A stretch of DNA of 64,000 nt from DASVTR01 sp033855775 (GTDB lineage: Bacteria; Acidobacteriota; Blastocatellia; Pyrinomonadales; Pyrinomonadaceae), in contig JAWVFT010000034.1 of assembly GCA_033855775.1 (NCBI GenBank), positions 36,663-100,662 of the forward strand, written 5' to 3'. This document shows, one piece after another, positions 1 through 8,090 of the stretch. A program made the position numbers and the translations under genes. Position 1 is the stretch's first letter. Every line of letters starts with the position of its first letter. The notes beneath the pieces were generated by a model. That model saw only the letters and a program-made list of their open reading frames with translations, ran no database searches and had not been told where the DNA came from.

Positions 1-1175
1 ACGCGCAACTGCACTTCGGCGAGGTCCGGTGAAGGCTCGCCCGCCAGCGGCCCGTGCGTCGCGTTGGCCCCGACAAACTCCGTCAGAATTTGCTCGAAGC
101 GCAGGCCCAGGCGTTCAAGGCGGGCGCGCAGGATTTTGTCCGCCGCCGCTGCTTTGTCGTAAGCGTCGGGCCACGAATAGACGAGCGTGCCGACGGCCTT
201 GTAGCCAGCCGAATAACTTATCGAGACTTTCAGAAACTCTGTCGCCGGATGCCCTTTGATGCCGAAGACGCGAACGCGGTCAGGCCCGTCATCTGCGAGT
301 TGAATCGTCGTAAAGTCGGCCACGCAATCGGGCGTGATGTACTCGTGCGGGTCGCCCATTTCATAAAGCAGTTGCTCTTTGATAGCCGGAACGTTGACGC
401 GCCCGCCCGTGCCTTCGTGCTTGGTGATAATGAAGCTGCCGTCCGGCGCGGCCTCCGCTATGGGGAAGCCGACATCCGCAAGGTTCGGAATGTTGCGCCA
501 GTCGTACTGGCAGTTGCCGCCCGAAGATTGCGCGCCGCATTCGATGATGTGTCCCGCGATGGTTCCCGCAGAGAGCTTGTCCCAATCGTCGGCCTTCACG
601 TTGAACTCGTGAATGATGGGAGCGAGCGTTAATCCGGTGTCGGTCGCGCGCCCTGTGATGACGACCTGCGCGCCTTGATTGAGAGCTTCGACCATCGGCC
701 ACGCGCCGAGATAGACGTTGGCGCTCTGGATGCGGTCGCGCACGCTGCTGAGCGGCTCATTCGTGTCCATGTTGCGCAGTTCTATGCCGCGCTCAAGCAT
801 TTCGTCCAGCCGCTGCATGATGTCGTCGCCCGCGACGGTTCCGATTTTCAGCTTGCCTGCCAGCCCAAGTTCGCGTGCCGTCTCGCGCACGGCTTCCGCG
901 CAGCCTTCGACGTTGACGCCTCCGGCGTTCGCCGTCACGCGAATATTACGCTCGACACAAGCCGGAAGAATCTGCCGCATCAAAGGCACGAAGTCGCGCG
1001 CGTATCCGGCTGAAGGATCGCGCGCACGCTGCTTCTGCATGATGGACATCGTGACCTCGGCCAGATAGTCGAGCATCAAATAATCAATCGGCCCGCCTTC
1101 AACCTGACGCACGGGCGCGTCCAGCATGTCGCCCCAAAATCCCTGCCCGCTGGCAATCCGAATCTTCTCTCTCAT
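1..1175 (-). CDS. AtuA-like (DUF1446) protein, C-terminus beyond window
   Basis: Reading from the ATG at 1175 to the window edge gives about 391 codons without a stop, so the C-terminus is missing. The N-terminus contains IRIASGQGFWGD, and later segments GGVNVEGCAEAV, VVITGRATDTGLTLAP and GGNCQYDW are what I expect of the DUF1446/AtuA family. AtuA belongs to acyclic terpene utilisation in Pseudomonas, but its exact reaction is not settled. No signal peptide is visible, so it is probably cytoplasmic. An acyl-CoA carboxyltransferase lies 1.4 kb upstream on the same strand, which fits a branched acyl-CoA degradation role. That role is inference; the family call is fairly secure. Confidence 0.8.
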   Translation of the reverse strand, partial: MREKIRIASGQGFWGDMLDAPVRQVEGGPIDYLMLDYLAEVTMSIMQKQRARDPSAGYARDFVPLMRQILPACVERNIRVTANAGGVNVEGCAEAVRETARELGLAGKLKIGTVAGDDIMQRLDEMLERGIELRNMDTNEPLSSVRDRIQSANVYLGAWPMVEALNQGAQVVITGRATDTGLTLAPIIHEFNVKADDWDKLSAGTIAGHIIECGAQSSGGNCQYDWRNIPNLADVGFPIAEAAPDGSFIITKHEGTGGRVNVPAIKEQLLYEMGDPHEYITPDCVADFTTIQLADDGPDRVRVFGIKGHPATEFLKVSISYSAGYKAVGTLVYSWPDAYDKAAAADKILRARLERLGLRFEQILTEFVGANATHGPLAGEPSPDLAEVQLR

Positions 1176-1256
1176 CGTCAATAATTAATATTCAATCGTC
1201 AGCGGCCAGTCAGAAGTTGTTAAGCTCATGACTCGTGACTGGCTGCTCAAATGTGA

Positions 1257-1296
1257 CGCGGGCAGCTCGCCCCTTTTACGGGAAGCGCTGCCCGCG
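1257..1296 (-). terminator. Hairpin downstream of the 1373-2260 gene
   Basis: A 10-bp perfect inverted repeat, CGCGGGCAGC (1257-1266) and GCTGCCCGCG (1287-1296), encloses a smaller CCC...GGG stem. It sits just past the stop of the minus-strand gene ending at 1373. No clear T-run follows, so it may be an attenuating hairpin rather than a strong intrinsic terminator. Confidence 0.45.
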
Positions 1297-1372
1297 CCGG
1301 ACAACTCGACGTGGCTGCGCTTGTTTATGACGGACGCAGCCGCATCGGCTCTAGCCTGTGACGCTCTCCGTG

Positions 1373-2260
1373 TTAGGGCGTCGGGGACGGTTCAGCCATC
1401 GGCGGCTTGATGCCGCCCCGCTTGGCTCTCCGCTTGCGTCGCGGACGACGAGTCCCGCCGCTCATCATGCCTCCGCCGCCGGAAGAAGTGAACGAGAACT
1501 GGTGCGTCTCGCCCGGCACGCTCATGATTGAAACGCCGCTGCCCATCTTCTTTAAACGGACGGAGATGATTGACGGCGAAGAGCCTGTGAACATCATCGT
1601 CACGCCCGTATAGCCGCGCGTCGTGACGGCTGAATAGCGACCGCTCATCGCCGTCCCGCCTTCGGGCGTCAGCGTGAATTGATTGCCGGAGTCGAACGAC
1701 AAAGTAGCCGCGCCTGACAGACTGCCTTCGGGATAGCTGGCAGTTCCGGTGAATGACTTGCCGCTCAAGTCTTCCTGCATTCCGCCGTCGGCAGCGTCGG
1801 TCGTTGCGCCCGCCTGCATGCCGCCGGAAGTGTCCGTCGCCGTGCTGGCTGCTGCGCGCCTGCGTCCACGACCGCGACGCCCTCTTCTGCCGCCGCTGCT
1901 TGCGCCCGACATGTCGCCGGACATATTCGTGTTAGCAGAAGTGTCGCCGGCCATGTTGGTGTTCTGCGTGTCGGCGGACGTGTTGGCGTTGCCTGCCATA
2001 TCGCCGTTCATGTTCATCGTGTCGCCGGACGTGGTGGCGGCGCGGCGCGCGGGGCGTCTGCGGGGACGCCGCCGACTGGTTCCGCTGCTGGTATTGGTGT
2101 TCTGCGTGGTCATCATTCCGCCGCGCGTCGGCTCGTCACTTTGCGTCGTCGAAGAATTGCTATTCTGCGCCGCGACCAACAGGTCGGCAGTGACGAGAGC
2201 GAATGACGTGATGAGCACAAACAAAACTGTGCTGCTGCGTGTGATACTGCTCTTGCTCAC
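1373..2260 (-). CDS. Secreted low-complexity Asn/Met/Thr- and Arg-rich protein
   Basis: I chose GTG at 2260 because AGGGAGAA lies six bases upstream and translation then begins right at a signal peptide (SKSSITRSS, a hydrophobic VLFVLITSFALV stretch, cleavage near AAQ). An in-frame ATG at 2296 would add 12 residues. The mature protein has an Asn/Thr/Met/Asp-rich region with recurring NTNMxGD-like units. Two arginine clusters (RRRPRRRPARR and GRRGRRGRGRRR) interrupt it, followed by a roughly 100-residue globular, probably beta-rich part containing GKSFTGTASYPEGSL. The C-terminus is again Arg/Lys-rich and ends PSPTP. I recognise no family. It is probably exported to the envelope, perhaps binding an anionic surface, which is inference. 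Confidence 0.65.
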   Translation of the reverse strand: MSKSSITRSSTVLFVLITSFALVTADLLVAAQNSNSSTTQSDEPTRGGMMTTQNTNTSSGTSRRRPRRRPARRAATTSGDTMNMNGDMAGNANTSADTQNTNMAGDTSANTNMSGDMSGASSGGRRGRRGRGRRRAAASTATDTSGGMQAGATTDAADGGMQEDLSGKSFTGTASYPEGSLSGAATLSFDSGNQFTLTPEGGTAMSGRYSAVTTRGYTGVTMMFTGSSPSIISVRLKKMGSGVSIMSVPGETHQFSFTSSGGGGMMSGGTRRPRRKRRAKRGGIKPPMAEPSPTP

Positions 2261-2619
2261 GGATGTTTCTCCCTTCTCTCTTGTGATGTTGCGCACGTAT
2301 AAATAAAAGCGCGTGACGCATCAATGTCTATTCATTGCGGCGACCGCCGCAATGCTGGTGACAGTAACCGTTCATTAAAACTCGTGAAGACCCTGCGCTC
2401 TTTCGACGAACTGCTCAAGGATAAAGAGGACTGCAAAAGCGCTCCGGGATTGTCTGCCGCTCCGCGCGGCACGCGCGGCAAAGAAAGAGAGGCGGCAAAC
2501 GCGCTGGACGCTTCAACTCGAAGAGCTAACCTTTCATCATGCTGGCCGATAGTTTCGCACAACCGCAACGCTGTTGGAACAATTATTTTGCGCCGACTGT
2601 TCATGCGCGAGACAATCGC
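2261..2619. other. Intergenic region, possible promoter only
   Basis: I see no convincing gene here; the open frames present have poor coding character. On the minus strand, TTGATG (2319-2324) and TATACG (2296-2301) are 17 bp apart and could be the promoter of the secreted protein gene starting at 2260. This is a weak consensus match. Confidence 0.35.
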
Positions 2620-4284
2620 TCAGGCCAGCGTCGGCGGAAGCACGAACGGCCCCAGATGCGGGCCTGCGTAGTTGAGGCTCAGTCGCAGGACCAACTCCAA
2701 CGCATCGCGCGTCTCTTCCGGCACGAGCACGGCGTCCACAAAGCCGCGCGCGGCGGCATACCTGGCATCCAACTGCTGCTCGTAATCGGCGCGCACGCGC
2801 TCCATCTCCGCCGTCAACTTTTCATCCGGCTGCGCGCCCTCGCGCTTTAGCTTCTCAAGCTGCGTCCCGAACAGAGCGCCAACAGCCGAGTCGCCTTCCA
2901 TCACTCCCATTCTTCCGGTCGGCCAACTGAAAATAAAATCCGGGTCGAAGCCCTGCCCCGCCATCGCGTAGTAGCCCGCGCCCGAAGCGTGATTGATGGT
3001 CAGGACTATCTTCGGCACAACGGCGGTCGCCATCGCTTCGACGAAACGCGCGCCCGCACGGATGATGCCCGAATGCTCGGCTTCCGCCCCGACCATAAAG
3101 CCGGAAACATCCTGTATGAAGACGAGCGGCGTTTGATGACGATTGCAAGTCTCTATAAAGTAGGCGACCTTCTCCGCGGAGTCTGCGTAGATGATGCCGC
3201 CGAAGCGCGGCGGGCCGCCCGTCGGCTGGCGAATCATCCCGCGATTGTTCGTGATAACGCCGACCTGTATGCCGCGCAATCGCGCATGGCCCGTTATCAT
3301 CTCTCTGGCATAGTCGGCTTGAAACTCGTCCAGGCGTCCTTCGTCAAGCAGGCAGGCCAGCACGTCGCGCATGTTGTAGGGCTGGCGATGGTCTGCCGGG
3401 ATGATGTCGTAAAGGTCTGATGCGGGGCGCGCCGCTTCCACGCTTTCCGTAATCGAGACGGCGCTCTGCGGCTTGACCGGAAGCTCTGAAACAAACTCCC
3501 GAATTTTAGCGATGCAGGCTTCGTCGTCGGCGACACGGTAATGCGCGACGCCAGATAGTTCGTTGTGCGTGCGCGCCCCACCCAAAGTCTCATTGTCAAT
3601 CGTCTGTCCCGTCGCGCCCTTGACCAGATTCGCCCCGCCCAATCCCATGAAGGATGTTCCCTCGACCATCACGATGATGTCGGAGAGCGCGGGCAGGTAT
3701 GCGCCGCCCGCGATGCACGGCCCCATCACGGCCGAGATTTGCGGGACTTTCAAGTAGCGGCGCATGATTGAGTTGTAATAGAAGATGCGCGATGCGCCGT
3801 ACTGCCCCGGAAAGACGCCGCCCTGATACGGCAGATTGACGCCAGCCGAATCCACCAGATAGATAATCGGCACGCGCGAACGCATCGCAATCTCCTGCGC
3901 TCGCAAAATTTTCTTAATCGTCTCCGGCCACCACGAACCGGCCTTGACGGTCGCGTCGTTGGCGACGACGACGACTTCGCGCCCGCCCACGCGCCCCAAG
4001 ACGGTGACGACGCCCGCCGCCGGAGCCGCCTCGTCATACTGGTCGTAAGCGACGAGCAGGCCGATTTCCTGCCTCACGGAATCTTTATCAAGGAGCAGTT
4101 CGATGCGCTCGCGGGCCGTCAGTTTTCCTTGTTGATGCTGCCGCTCAACTTTGTCCGGCCCGCCGCCCAGACGCAGCCTTGCTTCGAGTTGCAACAACTC
4201 GGCGGACAACTGGCGCAGGCGCGTCCGCGCTTCTTTGACGGCGGGCCGCGCTTCAAACTTGTGCTCAGCGCCTTTCGGCATCAT
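2620..4284 (-). CDS. Acyl-CoA carboxylase, carboxyltransferase (beta) subunit
   Basis: This 554-residue protein has the usual length and layout of biotin-dependent acyl-CoA carboxyltransferases. After a coiled N-terminus comes KLTARERIELLLD, then NDATVKAGSWWPETIKKILRA, which binds acyl-CoA in this family. GPCIAGGAYLPALSD and HASGAGYYAMAGQGFDPDF form the oxyanion-hole regions of the two crotonase-like domains. It transfers carboxylate from carboxybiotin to an acyl-CoA. The NDATVKAG and SAGVNLP segments look more like methylcrotonyl- or geranyl-CoA carboxylase than acetyl-CoA carboxylase, and the AtuA-like neighbour agrees, but substrate is unproven. No biotin carboxylase gene is in the window. 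It is the first gene of the minus-strand group. Confidence 0.88.
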   Translation of the reverse strand: MMPKGAEHKFEARPAVKEARTRLRQLSAELLQLEARLRLGGGPDKVERQHQQGKLTARERIELLLDKDSVRQEIGLLVAYDQYDEAAPAAGVVTVLGRVGGREVVVVANDATVKAGSWWPETIKKILRAQEIAMRSRVPIIYLVDSAGVNLPYQGGVFPGQYGASRIFYYNSIMRRYLKVPQISAVMGPCIAGGAYLPALSDIIVMVEGTSFMGLGGANLVKGATGQTIDNETLGGARTHNELSGVAHYRVADDEACIAKIREFVSELPVKPQSAVSITESVEAARPASDLYDIIPADHRQPYNMRDVLACLLDEGRLDEFQADYAREMITGHARLRGIQVGVITNNRGMIRQPTGGPPRFGGIIYADSAEKVAYFIETCNRHQTPLVFIQDVSGFMVGAEAEHSGIIRAGARFVEAMATAVVPKIVLTINHASGAGYYAMAGQGFDPDFIFSWPTGRMGVMEGDSAVGALFGTQLEKLKREGAQPDEKLTAEMERVRADYEQQLDARYAAARGFVDAVLVPEETRDALELVLRLSLNYAGPHLGPFVLPPTLA

Positions 4285-4872
4285 GTGAATGTCAGTGACC
4301 GCCCGGAACCAGCCGCGCCCGCTCTAACCGCGCGCAGGCGCTCTGCCGCTTCAGCCGTTCATCCAGTTAATAAGATAGATTCGAGATGCCGCCAAAATAG
4401 CACAGGACGGGGACGCTAGACAACGAGCGTCCAGCTCTCGGCAAACAGCCGCATCTGTTTATGAGAGTGCCGCTAACAAACGCATGGCGCAAACGTCTGA
4501 GGCAAGGTCTGATTGGAATAGCAATGTTCGGCAAAGCTGTCCGGCGTCATCGCAGGCGTCGCAGGCGTCGCGTCCAATCATGAAATGTTCACTGAAGAAG
4601 ACATTCATCATCAGCATGTCTACAAATGTAGACGCGGAAGATGGCTCGCAACCGATTCGCGCGCATGATTGCGTCTGTTTTATCACATGCTTCCCCCGGC
4701 ATGAGATTTGATAGTAATGAACAGCGAAGTCGTCACTACTCACCGAGATTAGTTGACCGGACTCTCTATCCGACTCATGTCATCAACAAGCGCATCGCCG
4801 CGACATAGAGAGAAAGACCATTGAACATCTATCTGTCGCCGACGATTAAGCGCGATTCTCTGGAGGCACAAA
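4285..4872. other. Gene-free divergent interval
   Basis: This separates the minus-strand carboxyltransferase from the plus-strand protease cassette and should hold both promoters. I find no protein with convincing coding character; open frames here are rich in Cys, Ser and His and lack ribosome binding sites. A short tandem GCAGGCGTC occurs near 4550. The only clear signal is the ribosome binding site CTGGAGG just before 4873. Confidence 0.5.
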
Positions 4873-5829
4873 ATGTTTAAAGTTACTGCTGATGTATTTT
4901 CAGGGCGACCAAACCCTGAATGGACTGTTGACGGCGACGAAGCCAAAGCTGTCCTTAAAGAATTAGCTTTATCAAGCGGGGCCGTGGCCGAGATGGATTC
5001 GGGTTTTCAAGGGCTTGGCAATCGTGGATTGATTGTCGAACCCTTATCCGATGCCGTTGCCGGACAGTACAACTTGCCTTCTTCATTTCGGATTGCAAAC
5101 GGCGCCGGCGCTAACCAATCGAAGGGATTGGAGGTGGCCGAGCGATTAATCAAAGGCATGCTCAAAGCCACGCCGTCCGTCAGCGCGTATTCCGACAACG
5201 CCGAAAAGTTGGACAAACAACTACAGAAGCTTTTACTGGATCAGCTTGGCTCAGCCCCCGAAGGAATCATCACCGAGGGAACAGCGGGAGCAGAGGCGAC
5301 GACGATGGAAGCGACCACGGAAGACGCCGGCAGCAGCTCTTCAAAGAAGAAGAAGGAGAAGGAAGTCGATACCCAAGCGATATGTTATATCGAAATGGGC
5401 GCATTTAATCCCGCCTTCTGGAATGCGTCAACCGTGATTGGAAGAAACAATTGTTACAACTACGCATCGAACCGGAGGACTGACACCTTTGCGCAACCGG
5501 GGAGAGCGACAGGTCAGATGTATGCTGCGCTGACTTGCGCACAGGTCGGGCCGGCAGCCGTCCGCGACGGCGCTCGTCAAGACCCTAACTGCGCTCCCGC
5601 CACGGAATCACCACGGTGGTATATGGCGTTAGTCATGGCGCCGGGATACGATTATCACTGGTATCGCAAAAGCATCGAGGGCTTCTGGGGACATAAGCCG
5701 GGCGGAACCGCCGCCAGAAATACGGATAACAGCGGGCGGATAATTTACGACCCCCGCACCGCCAATCGCGGGCCGTACACGATCTTCTGCGGTTTCTTTT
5801 TCGCCCAGCGACGAATGGTTGTTCGCTAA
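4873..5829 (+). CDS. FSGRPNP-domain protein with Cys/His peptidase-like C-terminal domain
   Basis: The ATG follows CTGGAGGCAC. Residues 1-100 form a domain with VFSGRPNPEW, LGNRGLIVE and a helical end; the same domain is the whole product of the gene at 5979. A linker rich in Ala, Thr and Glu and then Ser/Lys (about 127-165) leads to a C-terminal domain of about 150 residues. That domain has NNCYNYASN (Cys194), TFAQPGRATG, a DYHWYRK motif (His262), FWGHKPGGTA and NTDNSGRIIYDP. The Cys...His...Asn/Asp order suggests a papain-like or NlpC-like cysteine hydrolase, but this is inference. There is no signal peptide. I do not recognise either domain as a named family. First gene of a plus-strand cassette with a serine protease. 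Confidence 0.75.
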   Translation: MFKVTADVFSGRPNPEWTVDGDEAKAVLKELALSSGAVAEMDSGFQGLGNRGLIVEPLSDAVAGQYNLPSSFRIANGAGANQSKGLEVAERLIKGMLKATPSVSAYSDNAEKLDKQLQKLLLDQLGSAPEGIITEGTAGAEATTMEATTEDAGSSSSKKKKEKEVDTQAICYIEMGAFNPAFWNASTVIGRNNCYNYASNRRTDTFAQPGRATGQMYAALTCAQVGPAAVRDGARQDPNCAPATESPRWYMALVMAPGYDYHWYRKSIEGFWGHKPGGTAARNTDNSGRIIYDPRTANRGPYTIFCGFFFAQRRMVVR

Positions 5830-5978
5830 ACCGAGTCGTTCGGCTTTGAAGCTGCTGCGCTCCGGAACCGGAAGGCGGACTGTTGGCTCTGGCAAGTGTT
5901 AATGATAACCGGCCCCGGCTTTCAGTTCCGGCAGCGCCAGGCTTCGTGGTTTCGTTTAAGAATTAAAGGTAAACGCCA

Positions 5979-6338
5979 TTGCATGTAGAGGTAGATATTT
6001 TTAGCGGTAGACCGAACCCGTCATGGGAGTTGTCTGCGCAGGAGGCGCAGGAACTCCTTGAGCGCGTTCAGCGCCTACCTCGTAGCGCAGCCGTAGGCTC
6101 TGTCAAACAAGACTTGGGTTATCGGGGATTAATCGTCACGGCAGACAAGAACGAGGCGGGCGGCTTCGACAGGCTTTTGGTCAGCGATGGCATCGTGCTC
6201 GCCTCGGCGGCAAACAGGCCGCAGCAGCAGTTTACAGATGATGGTCGCGCTTTGGAGAGATGGTTGCTAAAGATAGCCAAAGGGCAGATCGAAGATGGTT
6301 TATACACATATATTCTTTCCCAGGTCGAACATGACTGA
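5979..6338 (+). CDS. Stand-alone FSGRPNP-domain protein
   Basis: The product is 119 residues, starting at TTG (no ATG is available) after AAAGGT. It aligns over nearly its full length with residues 1-100 of the preceding gene's product: VEVDIFSGRPNPSW, EAQELLERV, DLGYRGLIV, and a C-terminal helix ending in a WLLKIAKG segment. It lacks the linker and the Cys/His domain. This makes it a single-domain paralogue that could act as an antagonist, immunity or assembly partner of its neighbour. I know no function for the domain, and no signal peptide or membrane segment is visible. It lies 150 bp after gene one and 165 bp before the serine protease gene. Confidence 0.7.
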   Translation: MHVEVDIFSGRPNPSWELSAQEAQELLERVQRLPRSAAVGSVKQDLGYRGLIVTADKNEAGGFDRLLVSDGIVLASAANRPQQQFTDDGRALERWLLKIAKGQIEDGLYTYILSQVEHD

Positions 6339-6503
6339 AAGCTTCCTGCGGGTCATTGGATACTACAGGATTCGTTCCGAGGGCAAAATCAACTTGCTCA
6401 AGAATGTCGGTTACTCAGGCTAGGCTTGTTTCGTCGCCTGTTCTGACAACCGGCGGCTCTATCTATACAGAGCGTCAGCTCTGCCCCCAAAGGAGAAAAA
6501 ACA

Positions 6504-7544
6504 ATGGCAACGAAATCGTCTAAAAAGGGAAAAAAGAGTAGCTCAAAGAAAGCCGGTTCTTCGGGTGGAGCGAATGCTTCAACCGCGCAAGTGCTGGCTG
6601 CCAAGAAGGTGTTGGAGCAACGACTGATCTACGATGTGGCCGAAGAAGCGATGTCCGCCGCGAGCGGAACGGATGAATACGGCCCGGAGAATATCGTCGG
6701 CGTCGGGATGAGCCATAAAATCAGAGGCGGCGTGCTCACAGACGAACCCTGCGTGACGATCTACGTCGTGGCGAAGGTGGACAAGGGCATGGTCACGGCT
6801 TCGGCTACCGTCCCGGAAACAATAAACGGCGTCCAGACTGACGTGGTTGCTACTGGAGAACTGCACGCGCTGCCTTACAAAGGTCGCTATCGTCCGGCTC
6901 CCGGCGGCGTCTCCGTCGGCCACTTCAAGATTACAGCCGGAACTCTGGGCTGTCTGGTGAAAAAGGGCGCTTCGCTCTGCATCCTGAGCAACAATCACGT
7001 GCTCGCCAACTCGAACCAGGCGAACATCGGCGACCCCATCCTGCAACCCGGCCCGATTGACGGCGGGACCAATCCGGCGGATTTGATTGCCAAGCTGCTA
7101 CAGTTTGTGCCCATCAAATTCGGCGGCGTGCTGCCCAACAAAGTGGACTGCGCCATCGCCAAGGTCGTGAGCAACAACATCGTCAACCCGCTGGTGAGAT
7201 GCTACGGCAAAATCAAGCTTCCGGTTGTTCCCTGCAAGCTCAACCTGCTGGTTAAAAAGTGCGGGCGCACGACACAGTTCACGCGCGGTCGAATCACCGA
7301 CTGCAACGCGACGTTGAAGGTGAACTACGGCGTCAGCGGGCTGGCCTTGTTCCAGAATCAAATCATCATTCAATCGCTCAACCCGCCTGCGCCCTTCAGC
7401 GCGGGTGGCGACTCCGGCTCGCTCATCGTCACCAACGATGGCGCTCAGCCCGTGGGCTTGCTCTTCGCCGGTAGCGCAACTCACACCATCGCCAACCCGA
7501 TTAGCGCCGTGCTGGCAGCGCTCGGCGTGACCATCGCTCCTTAG
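6504..7544 (+). CDS. Trypsin-like serine protease with N-terminal VGVG domain
   Basis: AAAGGAG precedes the ATG by eight bases. The 346-residue product starts with a Lys/Ser-rich tail (about 1-22), then a small domain at about 60-122 with NIVGVGMSHK, VTIYVVAK and TGELHA. A chymotrypsin-fold domain follows, with all three catalytic residues in recognisable motifs: His165 in LSNNHVLAN, Asp215 in NKVDCAIAKV and Ser304 in AGGDSGSLI. There is no PDZ domain and no signal peptide, unlike HtrA/DegP. The VGVG region may be a propeptide or an autoinhibitory domain, because a separate gene at 7755 encodes that domain alone. The target is unknown. A hairpin at 7580 ends the transcript. Confidence 0.85.
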   Translation: MATKSSKKGKKSSSKKAGSSGGANASTAQVLAAKKVLEQRLIYDVAEEAMSAASGTDEYGPENIVGVGMSHKIRGGVLTDEPCVTIYVVAKVDKGMVTASATVPETINGVQTDVVATGELHALPYKGRYRPAPGGVSVGHFKITAGTLGCLVKKGASLCILSNNHVLANSNQANIGDPILQPGPIDGGTNPADLIAKLLQFVPIKFGGVLPNKVDCAIAKVVSNNIVNPLVRCYGKIKLPVVPCKLNLLVKKCGRTTQFTRGRITDCNATLKVNYGVSGLALFQNQIIIQSLNPPAPFSAGGDSGSLIVTNDGAQPVGLLFAGSATHTIANPISAVLAALGVTIAP

Positions 7545-7579
7545 TCCGGCACACGACGAGTTTCAGCAATGCGTCACCG

Positions 7580-7616
7580 AAGGGATAGGCAGTCTCTCGA
7601 CTGTCTATCCCTTTCC
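7580..7616 (+). terminator. Intrinsic terminator after the serine protease gene
   Basis: AAGGGATAGGCAGT (7580-7593) pairs with ACTGTCTATCCCTT (7600-7613) with one wobble pair and a six-base loop, followed by a T/C-rich stretch. It lies 36 bases after the protease stop. Confidence 0.75.
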
Positions 7617-7754
7617 TCATAATGAAACCGCTGCGCTTGCGGCGAGCAATTCCCGCGCCTCTAAAATTTGCTCATCGCGTCGCGCTTTGCGCACGTCTGA
7701 CAAAGACTCTATTCCTTATTCGTTGTGTTAAAATAAGCGGCGAAGGAAGGCATT

Positions 7755-7997
7755 ATGAATAAACGAACAAGCGCCAAAAAACGCTCCATCGAGAAAGTCA
7801 AAGAAGAGCACGAATTGCAATTGATGGCTATCGAAGGCGTTCAGGGAGTCGGCATCGGACAGCGCGACGACTCCGATGAGCTTGCCATCAAAGTTTATGT
7901 TGATAACAAGACGAAGGCTTTACAGGAAAAGCTGCCCAAGGAATTGGACGGCCATCCGGTGCAGATTGAAGTCTCCGGCGAATTTCACGCGCAGTAG
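7755..7997 (+). CDS. Small stand-alone VGVG domain (protease propeptide-like)
   Basis: This 80-residue protein starts at ATG after GAAGGAAGGC. After a Lys/Arg/Glu-rich N-terminal helix it reads VQGVGIGQRD, LAIKVYVDNK, LPKELDGHPVQIEVSGEFHA. The same ordered landmarks occur in residues 60-122 of the serine protease encoded just upstream: VGVG, an IYV strand, a proline-led turn, a Gly-Val strand, then GE(L/F)HA. It therefore looks like a detached copy of the protease's N-terminal domain, possibly an inhibitor or folding partner acting in trans. That role is inference; the relationship is seen in the sequences. It lies beyond the terminator, so it probably has its own promoter. Confidence 0.72.
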   Translation: MNKRTSAKKRSIEKVKEEHELQLMAIEGVQGVGIGQRDDSDELAIKVYVDNKTKALQEKLPKELDGHPVQIEVSGEFHAQ

Positions 7998-8090
7998 AAA
8001 AAGCCTTCGAGCCGCGCCGGCGCCGGACAATAATCAAGGGGCCGGATTGCGTATCTTCCGACCCCTGATTCAAAAACTGTTCGCGCGCTG

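Noticed and set aside
29..632. Open frames on the plus strand over the left edge
   Set aside because: They are shadows of the minus-strand AtuA-like gene, whose protein has clear family motifs.
1205..1243. Short GCCAGTCA/TGACTGGC inverted repeat
   Set aside because: Only eight base pairs with a long loop; not convincing as a fifth copy of the palindromic repeat.
2332..2604. A 90-residue minus-strand open frame
   Set aside because: Low-complexity Ser/Arg-rich product, no ribosome binding site, no recognisable domain.
4459..4743. A 94-residue minus-strand open frame between the carboxyltransferase and the protease cassette
   Set aside because: Composition is unlike a protein and it has no ribosome binding site; kept as gene-free interval.
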